Counted from the stretch's first letter, positions 8,737-18,600 are shown. The stretch: 64,000 bases of DNA from an uncultured Eggerthellaceae bacterium (GCA_910588905.1 CAJURZ010000014.1:1-64000); one strand, 5' to 3'. The notes: generated from the letters alone by a model not told the origin. Numbers and translations are program-made.

Positions 8737-9399
8737 TTCGTCACCGAAGAGAGCAAACGTGCGCCGTTCATCTCCGATGGTGGTGAGATCGTTATGGCCC
8801 GGCAGCACAGCCACGTCATCGGGGAGCGCAGCTAGCCTCTTCATGGAACGTCCCATGTCCTTGAGGGAGCCGCCCTCGAAGTCGGTCCGTCCGAACGTGC
8901 CCTTGAACAGCGTATCCCCCGAGATGAGCACGGGCAGCCCCTCCCCATGGTTCCCGAACGCCGGGATGATGAACAGGCAGAGGGAGCCCTTCGTATGCCC
9001 CGGTGTCTCCAGCACCTTCCAGGCCATGTTCCCCACGTTCACCGTATCCCCCTGGCGAACGCGGACATCCACGGGGCACGCCTCAGCCACACGGTTGGTG
9101 CCTCCAGGATGGGGCTGCTCGATGTCGGGGGCATCTCCGCTGCTGGCGATGACCTTGGCACCCGTGCGCTCACGGAGCTCCGCAGCAGCCCCGGTGTGGT
9201 CCCAATGGGCATGGGTGAGCAGGATGGCATCCAGCGGACGACCATCCAGGGCCGCGATGATGGCGTCCGCATCAGTAGTGGGATCCACCACGAATGTGCC
9301 TGCACCGTCAGAGATGATGTAGACGTTGTTCTCCAGAGGACCCATCACCAGGATCTTGACGTCTACGCACAGACCCTTGACCGAAGTCGCTTGCTTCAT
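8728..9399 (-). CDS. Metallo-beta-lactamase-fold hydrolase (glyoxalase II-like)
   Basis: Cytosolic metallo-beta-lactamase-fold hydrolase, 223 aa. The binuclear metal site is intact: THAHWDHTG, a GHTKGS histidine, SGDTLF aspartate and PGHND histidine. Short glyoxalase II-like proteins of this type hydrolyse thioesters or related esters; the substrate is not deducible. The start at 9399 is one base past the TGA stop of rel, and the GGGAGG ribosome site lies inside the end of rel, so translation is probably coupled. That makes it the third gene of a recJ-rel-MBL operon, an order common in Gram-positives apart from dtd, which is missing. Confidence 0.85.
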   Translation of the reverse strand: MKQATSVKGLCVDVKILVMGPLENNVYIISDGAGTFVVDPTTDADAIIAALDGRPLDAILLTHAHWDHTGAAAELRERTGAKVIASSGDAPDIEQPHPGGTNRVAEACPVDVRVRQGDTVNVGNMAWKVLETPGHTKGSLCLFIIPAFGNHGEGLPVLISGDTLFKGTFGRTDFEGGSLKDMGRSMKRLAALPDDVAVLPGHNDLTTIGDERRTFALFGDEPE

Positions 9400-9400
9400 A

Positions 9401-11692
9401 TCATCTGCCTCCCTTGGTAGCCCCCACCGCTTCTCCCGGAAGCATGCGTCGGGCATCGAACACGCCGTCGATGGCCTTCAGACCTTCCAAGGCCGGTTCT
9501 ATCTTGGAGATATCTCCTACTTCGAACAAGAAGCGCATCTCCACCACCCCGTCGCGGTGGGTGTTGGTAGAGCAGGACAGCACGTTCGCTCCCACCTCAG
9601 AGAGCACGCGCGTAACATCCAGCAGAAGGTTCATGCGATCCAGCGCCTCCACATGGATCTCTATCTTGTAGAGGGCGGATGCGGAAGGCTTACCCTCCCA
9701 CTGCACTTCGATGATGCGCTCGGGGTTGCTGCGCAGATCATCCGCGTTGGGGCAATCGGCCCGATGGACGGAGACGCCACGCCCCCGGGTGACGAAGCCC
9801 ACGATCTCATCCCCTGGTACGGGGTTGCAGCAGCGGGACAGGCGCACCAGGATATCATCCACTCCCTTGACGATGATGCCATTGGAGGAGTGGGTCTCGT
9901 GCTTCTTCTGGTCCTTGACGCTGGTGAGCATGGGGGGCACGATACCCGTGGAACCCTCACCCGCTCCCACCCGAGCCTTATCCGTCTCCGCGTTCGCTGA
10001 ATCCACCAAGAGCTTCAACAGGCGATTCGCCACGTGCTGGGCGCTCTCCTTGCCTCGGGCGAGCTGGACGAACATGTCATCCGGCTCAGGAAAGCCCATG
10101 GCCACCGACACCGTCTTGAGGGCCTTGGTCGTGCGGGCCGAAGAGAGCCCCAGACCGTGCTTGCGCATCTCCCGCAGGAGCATGTCGCGACCGTCTTGCA
10201 GATCAGTGGATCGGGTCACCTTCGAGAAGTAGCTGCGGATCTTGTTCCGCGCCGAGGGAGTACGCACGATGCTCAGCCAGTCTCGGGAAGGAGAGGCGTT
10301 CTTGGAGGTCAGCACCTCTACCCTATCTCCCACCTTGAGCTCATAGGTGAGCGGCACGATGGTCCCATTCACCTTCGCCCCCACGCAATGGTTGCCCACT
10401 TCGGTGTGGATGGCATAGGCGAAATCCACCGGCGTGGCCCCCGCTCGCAAGGTCTTCACGTCACCGTTGGGGGTGAAGACATAGACGTCCTGGTTGTCCA
10501 GATCCATCTTGAGGGACTTCAGGAACTCCCGGGAATCCTCCGTTTCGTCCTGCCAGTCCACCATCTCCCGCAGCCAGGCGAGCTGCTTATCCAGCTCATC
10601 GGCGCTGACCTTGCCGCCGCCCTCTTTGTAGCGCCAATGGGCCGCCACGCCGTATTCGCTGGCTCGATGCATCTCCTCCGTGCGGATCTGCACCTCCAGC
10701 GGACGACCAGCCGGTCCCATCACCGTGGTGTGGAGGGACTGGTACATGTTGTACTTCGGCATGGCGATGTAATCCTTGAAGCGTCCCGGCATGGGATGCC
10801 AGAGGGTGTGCACCGCTCCCAGAGCGGAATAGCAATCCTTCACCGTAGGGACGATGATACGCACGGCGATGAGGTCGTAGATCTCAGAGAAGCCCTTGCC
10901 CTTCTTAGACATCTTCTGATAGATGGAATAGAGGTGCTTCGGGCGCCCCATCACCTTCGCGTCTACCCCTACCTTCTCCATCTCCTCCGCGATGATGTCC
11001 ACCACGTTGGAGAGGTAATCCTCCCGCTCTGCCCGCGTATCGGTCACCATGCGGCTGACCTGCTTGTATTTGTTGGGCTCCAGATAGAAGAAGGAGAGGT
11101 CCTCCAGCTCCCATTTGATGGAGTTGATGCCCAGTCGGTGGGCGATGGGAGCGTAGATGTCCAAGGTCTCCCGGGATTTGAAGATGCGCCGGTCCTCCCG
11201 CAGCGATGAGAGGGTGCGCATGTTATGCAACCGGTCAGCCAGCTTGATGACGATGACGCGGATGTCCTTGCTCATGGCCACCAGCATCTTGCGGAATGTG
11301 GCCGCCTGCTCATCCGAGAGGGATTCCACTTCTATCCGGGTGATCTTGGTGACACCTTCCACCAACTGGCGCACATCGGAGCCGAACTCCTCTTCCACCA
11401 CATCAGCCGTGACGTCGGTGTCCTCCACCGTGTCATGGAGCAGCGCTGCGCAGACCGTCTCCGCATCCATGCGCAGATCGGCCAAGATCACGCCCACCTC
11501 GATGGGGTGGACGATGAACGGCTCCCCAGATTTGCGCTTCTGGCCCTCATGGGCCGCAGAGGCGAAGCGATAGGCGCGTGTGAGCATGCTGCGCTCATCA
11601 GCCGACATATACCCTTGGGTCAACTCTTCCAGCTGGGCGAACGCCTCATCCGGCGTCTTGAACTTCTCCGTTGCCTCGGTCTTCCCCGTCAT
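9401..11692 (-). CDS. rel: Bifunctional (p)ppGpp synthetase/hydrolase Rel
   Basis: Long RelA/SpoT homologue, 763 aa, making and degrading (p)ppGpp in the stringent response. Order: HD hydrolase domain (about 45-200, with HPIEVG and LLHDTVEDT, so the hydrolase looks active), synthetase domain (about 235-350, with GRPKHLYSIYQKM and YQSLHTTV), TGS (about 405-465, VYVFTPNGD), helical/zinc-finger region with RCCNPVPGDE, and a C-terminal ACT domain (about 690-755). It overlaps the upstream recJ gene by four bases (ATGA) and is followed with a one-base gap by the MBL-fold gene, so all three are co-translated. Confidence 0.97.
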   Translation of the reverse strand: MTGKTEATEKFKTPDEAFAQLEELTQGYMSADERSMLTRAYRFASAAHEGQKRKSGEPFIVHPIEVGVILADLRMDAETVCAALLHDTVEDTDVTADVVEEEFGSDVRQLVEGVTKITRIEVESLSDEQAATFRKMLVAMSKDIRVIVIKLADRLHNMRTLSSLREDRRIFKSRETLDIYAPIAHRLGINSIKWELEDLSFFYLEPNKYKQVSRMVTDTRAEREDYLSNVVDIIAEEMEKVGVDAKVMGRPKHLYSIYQKMSKKGKGFSEIYDLIAVRIIVPTVKDCYSALGAVHTLWHPMPGRFKDYIAMPKYNMYQSLHTTVMGPAGRPLEVQIRTEEMHRASEYGVAAHWRYKEGGGKVSADELDKQLAWLREMVDWQDETEDSREFLKSLKMDLDNQDVYVFTPNGDVKTLRAGATPVDFAYAIHTEVGNHCVGAKVNGTIVPLTYELKVGDRVEVLTSKNASPSRDWLSIVRTPSARNKIRSYFSKVTRSTDLQDGRDMLLREMRKHGLGLSSARTTKALKTVSVAMGFPEPDDMFVQLARGKESAQHVANRLLKLLVDSANAETDKARVGAGEGSTGIVPPMLTSVKDQKKHETHSSNGIIVKGVDDILVRLSRCCNPVPGDEIVGFVTRGRGVSVHRADCPNADDLRSNPERIIEVQWEGKPSASALYKIEIHVEALDRMNLLLDVTRVLSEVGANVLSCSTNTHRDGVVEMRFLFEVGDISKIEPALEGLKAIDGVFDARRMLPGEAVGATKGGR

Positions 11693-14600
11693 CTTCCCTG
11701 ATCCTCATCCTTTGGTGTGATGGGGCGGCAGATCCGCGCCACCAACCCCGCCATATCGCACATCATAGCCCACTCGCAGAAGGACTTGAATCCCGCCAGC
11801 TCGTCCATGCCCTCTTGATAGCGGACCGAATCGGTCAGCTCGACCTTGGGCGCCCCTTCGCGCACCCGGAACCCGTGGATCTCACAGCCCCCTTGGTAGG
11901 AGCGGGAGGATTCGATCAGCCCTAATTCCGTGAAGACGGAAAGACCACACCGAGCCGCCTGGGGAGATACGATGCGAAGGTCGTCAGAAGCAAGGCGCGC
12001 CAATTCCGCCACGCCCATGGATATCATCTGACCTGGCCGTTCTGCCTGGAGCATGCGCATGCGGCGATAGACCTGGGCCATGACGTCGCGACAGGGGGTG
12101 ACCTCGGCGAGGAGGTTCTCGTTGATGGTCACGTCTGCGCGCCCATAGAGCAGATGCACCCAGGCATCCGCCCCATCCCGTCCGGCACGGCCGCTCATCT
12201 GGTTGAATTCTACATCCGAGAAGGGCATGTGGTAGAGCACCACGTGGCGGATATCCGGGATGTCTATACCCTCGCCGAAGGCTGAGGTGGCCACCAGCAC
12301 TTGGAGTTGACCGGCACGGAAGAGATCTTCGATGCGCTTGCGCTCAGGACGGGAGAGGGCGGCGTTATAGAAGCCGATCTGGAGAGCCAGCTGGGGAACA
12401 CGGCGGCGCAGACGACGTGCCACCCCTACGGATTGCTCACGGGAATTGACGTAGACCACGCACTTCCCACCGCTGGCCACGATATGAGCAAGGTAATCAT
12501 CCCTATTGCGGATGTTGCGCTGATCGTCCAGATGCAGATTATCCCGCCGAGCCTCATCCACCACCCGCTCATGGATGGAGAGAGAAGCAGAGGCCATCTT
12601 CGCTATCTCCTCCGGCGCCGTAGCCGTAAGCGCGAGCACCACCGGCGCTCCCAGCTTCTGCACCACATCCCCGAGGAGCGCATAGGCCGGGCGCTGCCCC
12701 GCCTTCGCCTGGCCGATGTGATGGGCCTCATCCACCACCATGAAGCCGAACCGCTGGCAAGCAGAGAGCCTGTCTGCATGATAGAAGAGGAATTCCGGGG
12801 TGGTCATGATGATGTCCACCTCTCCCGCTTCCAGGCCTGCGTAGATCTCCTCGCGCTCTTTGGCGGAGCACTCCCCGTTCAAGACCTTGCAGACCAAGCC
12901 GAATTCGGCCAATTGGCGTTCGAGGTGGAAGGCCTGGTCGGCCATGAGAGCACGCAGCGGGTAGACGAAGAGGCTCGTCTTGTGCTGGGTGAGGGCGAGC
13001 ATCGCCGCGTGCACCTGGAAGATGAGGGATTTCCCGCGCCCGGTAGCCATGATGCCCAACGTGGAGCGGCCGCTCTTCAAGCGCCGCAGGATCTCAGCCT
13101 GGGCCGCGTGGAGCCTGCCGGTGCCGATGAGGGCGCTCACGAGCTCCTGTTCCAACCGTGCGGAATCCTCTTGACCCAACCGCTCCCAATGCTCTCGACG
13201 CTGGGTCCACTGGATGGAAGCCTCATCGGAGCGCTGAGCGGCTCCTCGGTCCATCACGGAGACATCGCCGCCGTCACAGGCCGAGAAGAGGCCTTCGAAG
13301 AACTCCGCCAACCGCGGATCCAGAAGATCCGATAGGGCCTGGCAAGGGCGGGCCGCCACGATGGAGGAGACCATGGCCTTCACGCTCTTCCGCCCGCGCC
13401 ACTCATCCACCTGAGCCGTGAAGGCCACATCGGCCAGGCGGTCGCTGGAAAGGTAGCTCTCCAGGTCTGCGCAATTGAACATGATGGCCGACACGCTAGA
13501 GCGGCCATCGGTCAGCTGGAAGGAGAAGTGATTCTTGCCTGCGCCCACAGCACGTCCCTGGGAGAGGGAGACATTGCGCACGAGGAAGCGCGGTTCGGGG
13601 GCCTCTTGGCCGAAGGGGGCCAGCTCCTCCAAACGACCCACGTTCTCCAGCGTGAATTCAGCCAGATCCACCACGGCGTCTATGTCCACCATGGCTTCGA
13701 ACTGCTCTTCGGGAAGCGCCTGCATAGAGGCTTCCAGCGCCTCTTCGAAAGCGGGAAGGTTCTCAACGGGCAGGGTGACACCCACTGCAGAAGCGTGGCC
13801 ACCAAAGCGGGTGAGCAGATGAGATGCGCTCTCCACCGCCTGGAACAGGTTGACCGAACCATAGGAGCGGCCCGAACCCCGGGCTTCGTCCCCCACGATG
13901 GAGAAGAGCATGGCTGGCACATGGTAGGCACTGACCAAGCGGGAGGCGACGATGCCCTTGACCCCCTCGTGCCAACCAGCGCCAGCCACCACCACTGACC
14001 TCCCGCCCTGATACTTCTGGGCTGCCTGGGCCTTGGCCACCTCAGCTAGCTCCGATTCCTTCTCACGGCGCAGGTCGTTTATGGCCTCGAGCCTCTCGGC
14101 CAGAACGCAAGCCTGGTCGTAGCTATCCGTCATCAAGAGGTCCAGAGCGCATTCGGCATCTCCCATGCGTCCCGCCGCATTCAAGCGGGGGATCAAGGAG
14201 AAGCTCAGATTGGTAGAGGTGAGCGGCTTGCCATCGGGCTTCGCTTGGCCGATGAGCGCAGCGATGCAGGGACGGGGATCGGCGTTCATCCGAGCCAAGC
14301 CATCCGCCACCAAGGCTCGGTTCTCCCCCCTCATGGGCATGAGGTCAGCCACGGTGCCCAAAGCCGCGAAGTCAGTGTAGCTGCGCCAGAGATGCGGGTA
14401 CCCGCAAGCGCCCCCGAGCGCCTGCACCACCTTGAGCGCCACGCCTACCCCCGCCAACACGGCTGAGGGGTGCCCTGATACGGCCTTCGGATCGCAGACG
14501 GGAACGCCTTCGGGTACGGCGTCTCCCGCTTCATGGTGGTCCGTGATGATCACCGCCACCCCCGTTTCCTGGATGGCCGCCACCTCATCCTTGCAGGCGA

Positions 14601-15036
14601 TGCCGCAATCCACGGTGATGATGAGATCCGGAGAGAGCGGGCGGATGCGCTGGAAGGCCGCTTGGGAAAGCCCGTAGCCCTCTTCAGCGCGCTTCGGGAT
14701 GAACGGCGTCACCTTGGCTCCCAAGGCCCGCAACCCACGGGTGAGGACCGTGGTGGCAGAGATGCCGTCGAGGTCGAAATCACCGAAGACGACGATATGC
14801 TGACCCTGAGAGATGGCCGTCTTGAGCTGGCTCACGATCTGCCGCATATCCGGCATGTCGTAGGGGTTCTCCCAATCCGTTGACAGCGATGGGTTCAGGA
14901 AGGCCTGCAGCGCCTCCGGCGTATCTATCCCCCTTGTGGCAAGCGTGCGCGCCATGAAATCCGGCATAGGGTAGGCCGACTGCAGGCGCGCCACCGCGTC
15001 TGGCGCGCATCCGCGCAGCCTGAAACGTGTGGTCAT
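11689..15036 (-). CDS. recJ: RecJ exonuclease fused to a RecQ-like DEAH helicase
   Basis: Single 1115-aa polypeptide joining a RecJ 5'-3' ssDNA exonuclease to a superfamily 2 helicase. RecJ part: GDFDLDG near residue 85, ITDHHEAGD (Asp166-His168), GTVADLMP, DHHA1 domain with GWHEGVKGIVASR and GGHASAVG, then an OB-like domain to about 570. Helicase part from about 640: Walker A ATGRGKSL (Lys669), DEAH at 769-772, LTATAP, and QMSGRAGRDG. Standard RecJ is about 550-750 aa without a helicase. The reading frame is continuous with no linker stop. Role: end resection in recombination and repair, with its own unwinding motor. Start ATG at 15036 has GAGG eight bases upstream. It overlaps rel by four bases. 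Confidence 0.93.
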   Translation of the reverse strand: MTTRFRLRGCAPDAVARLQSAYPMPDFMARTLATRGIDTPEALQAFLNPSLSTDWENPYDMPDMRQIVSQLKTAISQGQHIVVFGDFDLDGISATTVLTRGLRALGAKVTPFIPKRAEEGYGLSQAAFQRIRPLSPDLIITVDCGIACKDEVAAIQETGVAVIITDHHEAGDAVPEGVPVCDPKAVSGHPSAVLAGVGVALKVVQALGGACGYPHLWRSYTDFAALGTVADLMPMRGENRALVADGLARMNADPRPCIAALIGQAKPDGKPLTSTNLSFSLIPRLNAAGRMGDAECALDLLMTDSYDQACVLAERLEAINDLRREKESELAEVAKAQAAQKYQGGRSVVVAGAGWHEGVKGIVASRLVSAYHVPAMLFSIVGDEARGSGRSYGSVNLFQAVESASHLLTRFGGHASAVGVTLPVENLPAFEEALEASMQALPEEQFEAMVDIDAVVDLAEFTLENVGRLEELAPFGQEAPEPRFLVRNVSLSQGRAVGAGKNHFSFQLTDGRSSVSAIMFNCADLESYLSSDRLADVAFTAQVDEWRGRKSVKAMVSSIVAARPCQALSDLLDPRLAEFFEGLFSACDGGDVSVMDRGAAQRSDEASIQWTQRREHWERLGQEDSARLEQELVSALIGTGRLHAAQAEILRRLKSGRSTLGIMATGRGKSLIFQVHAAMLALTQHKTSLFVYPLRALMADQAFHLERQLAEFGLVCKVLNGECSAKEREEIYAGLEAGEVDIIMTTPEFLFYHADRLSACQRFGFMVVDEAHHIGQAKAGQRPAYALLGDVVQKLGAPVVLALTATAPEEIAKMASASLSIHERVVDEARRDNLHLDDQRNIRNRDDYLAHIVASGGKCVVYVNSREQSVGVARRLRRRVPQLALQIGFYNAALSRPERKRIEDLFRAGQLQVLVATSAFGEGIDIPDIRHVVLYHMPFSDVEFNQMSGRAGRDGADAWVHLLYGRADVTINENLLAEVTPCRDVMAQVYRRMRMLQAERPGQMISMGVAELARLASDDLRIVSPQAARCGLSVFTELGLIESSRSYQGGCEIHGFRVREGAPKVELTDSVRYQEGMDELAGFKSFCEWAMMCDMAGLVARICRPITPKDEDQGR

Positions 15037-15126
15037 CCGATGAGCCTCTTGGTTTCTAGCCTTGTTCCTTTTGAGTCGATTCTCTCACAGATGGGCTCCC
15101 TGTGGGAAAACTCCATAGGATGAATC

Positions 15127-15132
15127 TATAAT
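15127..15132 (+). promoter_or_regulatory. -10 box for the phosphofructokinase gene
   Basis: A perfect TATAAT lies 46 bases before the phosphofructokinase ATG. The -35 region about 17 bases upstream does not resemble TTGACA. The next stretch carries GTAAGGA before the start codon as ribosome site. Confidence 0.55.
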
Positions 15133-15177
15133 CGCGAGCGTAGTGAGCAGATAGGACCGCGTAGGTAAGGAAATGCC

Positions 15178-16389
15178 ATGGGAAACTGTCTCGTTGCCCA
15201 ATCCGGTGGGCCCACCGCTGTCATCAACGCCTCCTTGGCCGGGGTCATCAAGGCCAATCAGCTGAACCCCCTCTATGGGAAGGTCCTCGGCGGGATCAAC
15301 GGGGTAGAGGGTGTCTTGGAAGGCAAGCTCTATGACCTGACGGACCTCTCGGCCCACGAGCTGGATATCCTGAAGCAAACCCCCTCTTCGGCGTTGGGCA
15401 CGTGCCGCTATAAGCTCAAGCGCGGACAAGAGGCTGACTTCCAGCGCCTGGTGGAGGTGATGGATGCCCACGACATCGAGGTGATGTTCTATATCGGAGG
15501 CAATGATTCCATGGACACCGTGGATGCGCTCTCCGAATGGGCAGCCGCCCACGGCTCTAAGAAGCGCTTCATCGGCATCCCGAAGACAGTGGACAACGAT
15601 CTGGTGCCCCCAGACCACTGCCCCGGATTCCCCTCGGCTGCCAAGCTGGCGAACCTGGTGGTCCACGCCACCCGGTTGGACTACGACGCCTACACCCGTC
15701 CGGAGGTCTTCGTGCTGGAGACCATGGGCCGGGATGCCGGATGGCTGGCGGCCAGCTGCTGCCTTTCGGGAGACGTTGACCTGCTGGTGCTCCCTGAGGT
15801 CCCCTTCGACCGCCAGGCTTTCCTCAGCCAAGTGCAACAGAAGATGGATGCCCAAGGCTCCTGCTACATCGTGGTCAGCGAAGGGGCCCGCTACGCAGAT
15901 GGCACCTATATCTCCGCTGGCGAGAGCGCCAATGACGGCTTCGCCCACGCGGTCCTCGGAGGAGCCGCCCTCACGTTGAAGCAGATGATCCTGGATGCGG
16001 GCATCGCGCCCCGCGGTGTGGTGCAAGACCTCTCCCGGGCCGCTCGCTCGTCCAACTTCGCCCAATCCAAGGTAGATGTGGCGGAAGCCTTTGAACTGGG
16101 GCTTTCGGCCCACATGCGGTCAGCAGATCTCGGCTTCACCGCCCAAGTGGTGGGAGTGCGCCGAGGCCAGACGGCAGAAGGCTCCTACGATCCGCGATAC
16201 TTCGCCGGGCCCGCAGCTGAGTTCGCGAACTTCGTGAAGACGTTCCCCCAGGAGTGGATCCTCCCTGACTACCAGGGCATCACCGAAGAGGCCCTGGGCT
16301 ACTTCCGGCCCCTCGTTGCTGGAGAGCCTGACATCATCTACGGAGAGAACGGCCTGCCGAAGACGGTGATCCCCTACAACCTGCGCTAA
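15178..16389 (+). CDS. pfp: PPi-dependent 6-phosphofructokinase
   Basis: Phosphofructokinase of 403 aa, phosphorylating fructose 6-phosphate. Two motifs point to pyrophosphate rather than ATP as donor: GGNDSMDT (Asp in place of the second Gly of the ATP type GGDGS) and PKTVDNDL, with the Lys used by PPi enzymes. Further conserved parts are the N-terminal AQSGGPTAVINAS loop and ETMGRDAGWLA for the sugar phosphate. PPi use makes the step reversible and saves ATP, which suits an anaerobe. Single gene with its own TATAAT promoter; convergent with yigZ three bases away. Confidence 0.92.
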   Translation: MGNCLVAQSGGPTAVINASLAGVIKANQLNPLYGKVLGGINGVEGVLEGKLYDLTDLSAHELDILKQTPSSALGTCRYKLKRGQEADFQRLVEVMDAHDIEVMFYIGGNDSMDTVDALSEWAAAHGSKKRFIGIPKTVDNDLVPPDHCPGFPSAAKLANLVVHATRLDYDAYTRPEVFVLETMGRDAGWLAASCCLSGDVDLLVLPEVPFDRQAFLSQVQQKMDAQGSCYIVVSEGARYADGTYISAGESANDGFAHAVLGGAALTLKQMILDAGIAPRGVVQDLSRAARSSNFAQSKVDVAEAFELGLSAHMRSADLGFTAQVVGVRRGQTAEGSYDPRYFAGPAAEFANFVKTFPQEWILPDYQGITEEALGYFRPLVAGEPDIIYGENGLPKTVIPYNLR

Positions 16390-16392
16390 GGG

Positions 16393-17007
16393 CTAGAAGG
16401 GCGCATCGAAGGGGTCAGTGGCCTCAATGACGGCTTGACCGCGGGATGCCTCGATGATGGCCTGGCGCAAGCGCTCCGCGTCCGCCTCCAAGGCGCGCAC
16501 CGTCAGAGCAACCTGGTCGGTGAATGCAGAGGCTTGGATCTTCGCGCCCTTCTCTTGGATGCGCCTCACCACCGCATCGTGATCGGCGTAGGGCAGGCGG
16601 ATGCTGATATCCACGCACCGCTGGATCTGGACGATACGGGCTACGTTCAAAGCAGCTTGAGCTGCCTGGGTATAGGCGCGCACCAGACCTCCCGTACCCA
16701 AGAGCACGCCACCGAAGTACCGCGTGGTGACGCAGATGACGTCTTCCAGGCCCGCATGTTGCAGCACCTGGAAGGTAGGGAGGCCAGAGGTCTGAGCCGG
16801 TTCCCCGTCATCGGAGTAACGAGTGCGACCGCCTCGCAGGATATAGGCGTAGACATTGTGCCTGGCCGTCTTATGCTCATCCCGGATACGGGCCAAGAAG
16901 GCCAAAGCCTCCTCCTCTGATCCCGCATGGCTCACTTGAGCGATGAACCGAGACTTCTTCTCGACGATCTCAGCCGCTGCCTCACCCTCTATGGTCCGAT
17001 AGGCCAT
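16393..17007 (-). CDS. yigZ: YigZ/IMPACT family protein
   Basis: 204-aa protein of the IMPACT/YigZ family, a UPF0029 N-terminal domain followed by a ferredoxin-like DUF1949 domain. Visible signatures: KKSRFIAQV, HNVYAYIL, YSDDGEPAQTSGLP and TTRYFGGVLLGTGGLVRAY. The biochemical role is not settled; links to translation stress are suggested for homologues. Its ATG shares one base with the pth stop (TGATG), so it is translationally coupled to pth at the end of the glmU-prs-pth cluster. Confidence 0.9.
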   Translation of the reverse strand: MAYRTIEGEAAAEIVEKKSRFIAQVSHAGSEEEALAFLARIRDEHKTARHNVYAYILRGGRTRYSDDGEPAQTSGLPTFQVLQHAGLEDVICVTTRYFGGVLLGTGGLVRAYTQAAQAALNVARIVQIQRCVDISIRLPYADHDAVVRRIQEKGAKIQASAFTDQVALTVRALEADAERLRQAIIEASRGQAVIEATDPFDAPF

Positions 17008-17594
17008 CAGTTGAACCTGTTCTGGGTTGCAACCAGGCCCTGCTCGATGAGGAAGGGGACGGCCTCGGCGCCCCGGTGGACCGCCTCGCAGAAGAGCTCT
17101 TCCTCATCTCCCCGGGGGCGCTTCAAGACATAGTCTGCCGTGGGCATCCTCCCCGGTGGCCGCCCGATGCCGATGCGGACCCGCAGCCAATCCCGCGTAC
17201 CCAGCTTCTCTTCGATGGACTTGAGCCCGTTGTGACCCGCATGGCCCCCGCCCTGCTTCACCCGTATGGTGCCCGGATCTATGTCCAGTTCGTCATGGAT
17301 GACGATGAGCTTGTCTGGACCCACCCCGTAGAGCTTGAGGAGCTTGGAGAGCGGACCTCCGCTCGTGTTCATGAAGCTCTGGGGCTTGGCTAAGAGCACG
17401 TCTTGCCCCGCCAGGCTCACCCGAGCGGTCAGCGCACCGCACTCGCTCTTCCAGAAAGGGCTTCCCGCTTCCTGGGCCAGCTCATCCACCCCATCGAACC
17501 CGGCGTTATGCCGGGTGTGGGCATACTCCTCCCCTGGATTGCCCAGACCCGCTATCACCCAATCAGGGGGGCTGGGCTTGCGAAAGATGCTCAT
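17007..17594 (-). CDS. pth: Peptidyl-tRNA hydrolase
   Basis: Releases tRNA from prematurely dropped peptidyl-tRNA. 195 aa, normal for the family. Active-site residues are present: Asn in GLGNPGEEY, the catalytic His in TRHNAGF, and Asp in IHDELD; the GGGHAGHNGLKS loop binds the tRNA end. GGGAG precedes the ATG at 17594. It sits 26 bases downstream of prs and is coupled to yigZ, the common glmU-prs-pth arrangement of Gram-positives. Confidence 0.96.
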   Translation of the reverse strand: MSIFRKPSPPDWVIAGLGNPGEEYAHTRHNAGFDGVDELAQEAGSPFWKSECGALTARVSLAGQDVLLAKPQSFMNTSGGPLSKLLKLYGVGPDKLIVIHDELDIDPGTIRVKQGGGHAGHNGLKSIEEKLGTRDWLRVRIGIGRPPGRMPTADYVLKRPRGDEEELFCEAVHRGAEAVPFLIEQGLVATQNRFN

Positions 17595-17619
17595 GGGCTC
17601 CCGTTCCCGGCCGACGCCC

Positions 17620-18600
17620 CTAGAGGGCGAAATCCGGATCGAAGAGAGAGCTGACGGAGCCGTTGCTGTAGACGTTGGCGATGGCGCGGGCGAAGAGCGG
17701 TGCCACGCTCACCACCTTGATCTTTCCCGTCTGCTTCTCCAGGGGCACGGGGATGGTGTCGCAGACCACCACCTCCTCCACCGGAGCGTTCTCCAGCCGC
17801 TCATAGGCAGGGCCGGAGAAGACGGGGTGAGTGCAGCAGATATAGACCGCTTCGGCTCCCTTGGCCTTGAGCGTATCCGCTGCCGCCACGATGGTGCCAC
17901 CGGTATCTATCATGTCATCGTTGATGATGCAGATCTTCCCATCCACATCGCCGATGAGAGCCGTTATCTCAGCCTTGTTGTGGCCCGGGCGCCCCTTATG
18001 CATGATGGCCAGATCAGCCCCCAGCATGTCCGAGAGCTTCTTCGCCGCCTTCGCGCGGCCCACATCCGGAGACACCACGCAGACCTTGTCTTCGGGGAAT
18101 CCCTTGGCACGGAAGTAGTCAGCCAGGATGGGCAGAGCCGTCAGGTGGTCCACGGGCATATCGAAGAAGCCCTGGATCTGGCCCTGGTGCAAGTCTATGG
18201 TCATGACGCGCGTGATGCCAGAGGTGGTGATGAGGTTCGCCACCAGCTTCGCGGTGATGGGCTCGCGGGCTGCAGCCTTGCGATCTTGGCGGGAATAGCC
18301 GTAATGGGTGATGACGGCGGTGATGGCGCGGGCGGAAGCGCGCTTGGCTGCATCAGCCATGATGAGGAGCTCCATGAGGGCATCGTTCACATCGGCTTCG
18401 CCATTGCCCGCCACGGATTGGATGAGGAATACGTCAGCGCCACGAAGGCTCTCCATGTACCGCGCATAGATCTCACCGTTGGCGAACTTCTCCAGCTTCA
18501 CATTCCCCAAGTCAACGCCGAGCTGGTCGGCTATCTTCTCGGCCACCTCTGGGCTGATGGATCCAGAGAACAAGGCTAGCGATTTCTGCATCTCGGTCAT
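17620..18600 (-). CDS. prs: Ribose-phosphate pyrophosphokinase
   Basis: Makes PRPP from ribose 5-phosphate and ATP for nucleotide, histidine and NAD synthesis. 326 aa, class I type. The ATP-binding region SRQDRKAAAREPI, the VSPDVGRAKAAKKL flexible-loop region and the PRPP motif IINDDMIDTGGT are intact. GGGAG lies upstream of the ATG at 18600. It follows glmU by 78 bases in the same direction, so co-transcription is likely. Confidence 0.97.
   Translation of the reverse strand: MTEMQKSLALFSGSISPEVAEKIADQLGVDLGNVKLEKFANGEIYARYMESLRGADVFLIQSVAGNGEADVNDALMELLIMADAAKRASARAITAVITHYGYSRQDRKAAAREPITAKLVANLITTSGITRVMTIDLHQGQIQGFFDMPVDHLTALPILADYFRAKGFPEDKVCVVSPDVGRAKAAKKLSDMLGADLAIMHKGRPGHNKAEITALIGDVDGKICIINDDMIDTGGTIVAAADTLKAKGAEAVYICCTHPVFSGPAYERLENAPVEEVVVCDTIPVPLEKQTGKIKVVSVAPLFARAIANVYSNGSVSSLFDPDFAL

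Noticed and set aside
10034..11209. 391-codon plus-strand ORF inside rel
   Set aside because: Antisense to a fully conserved gene; no motif, no ribosome site.
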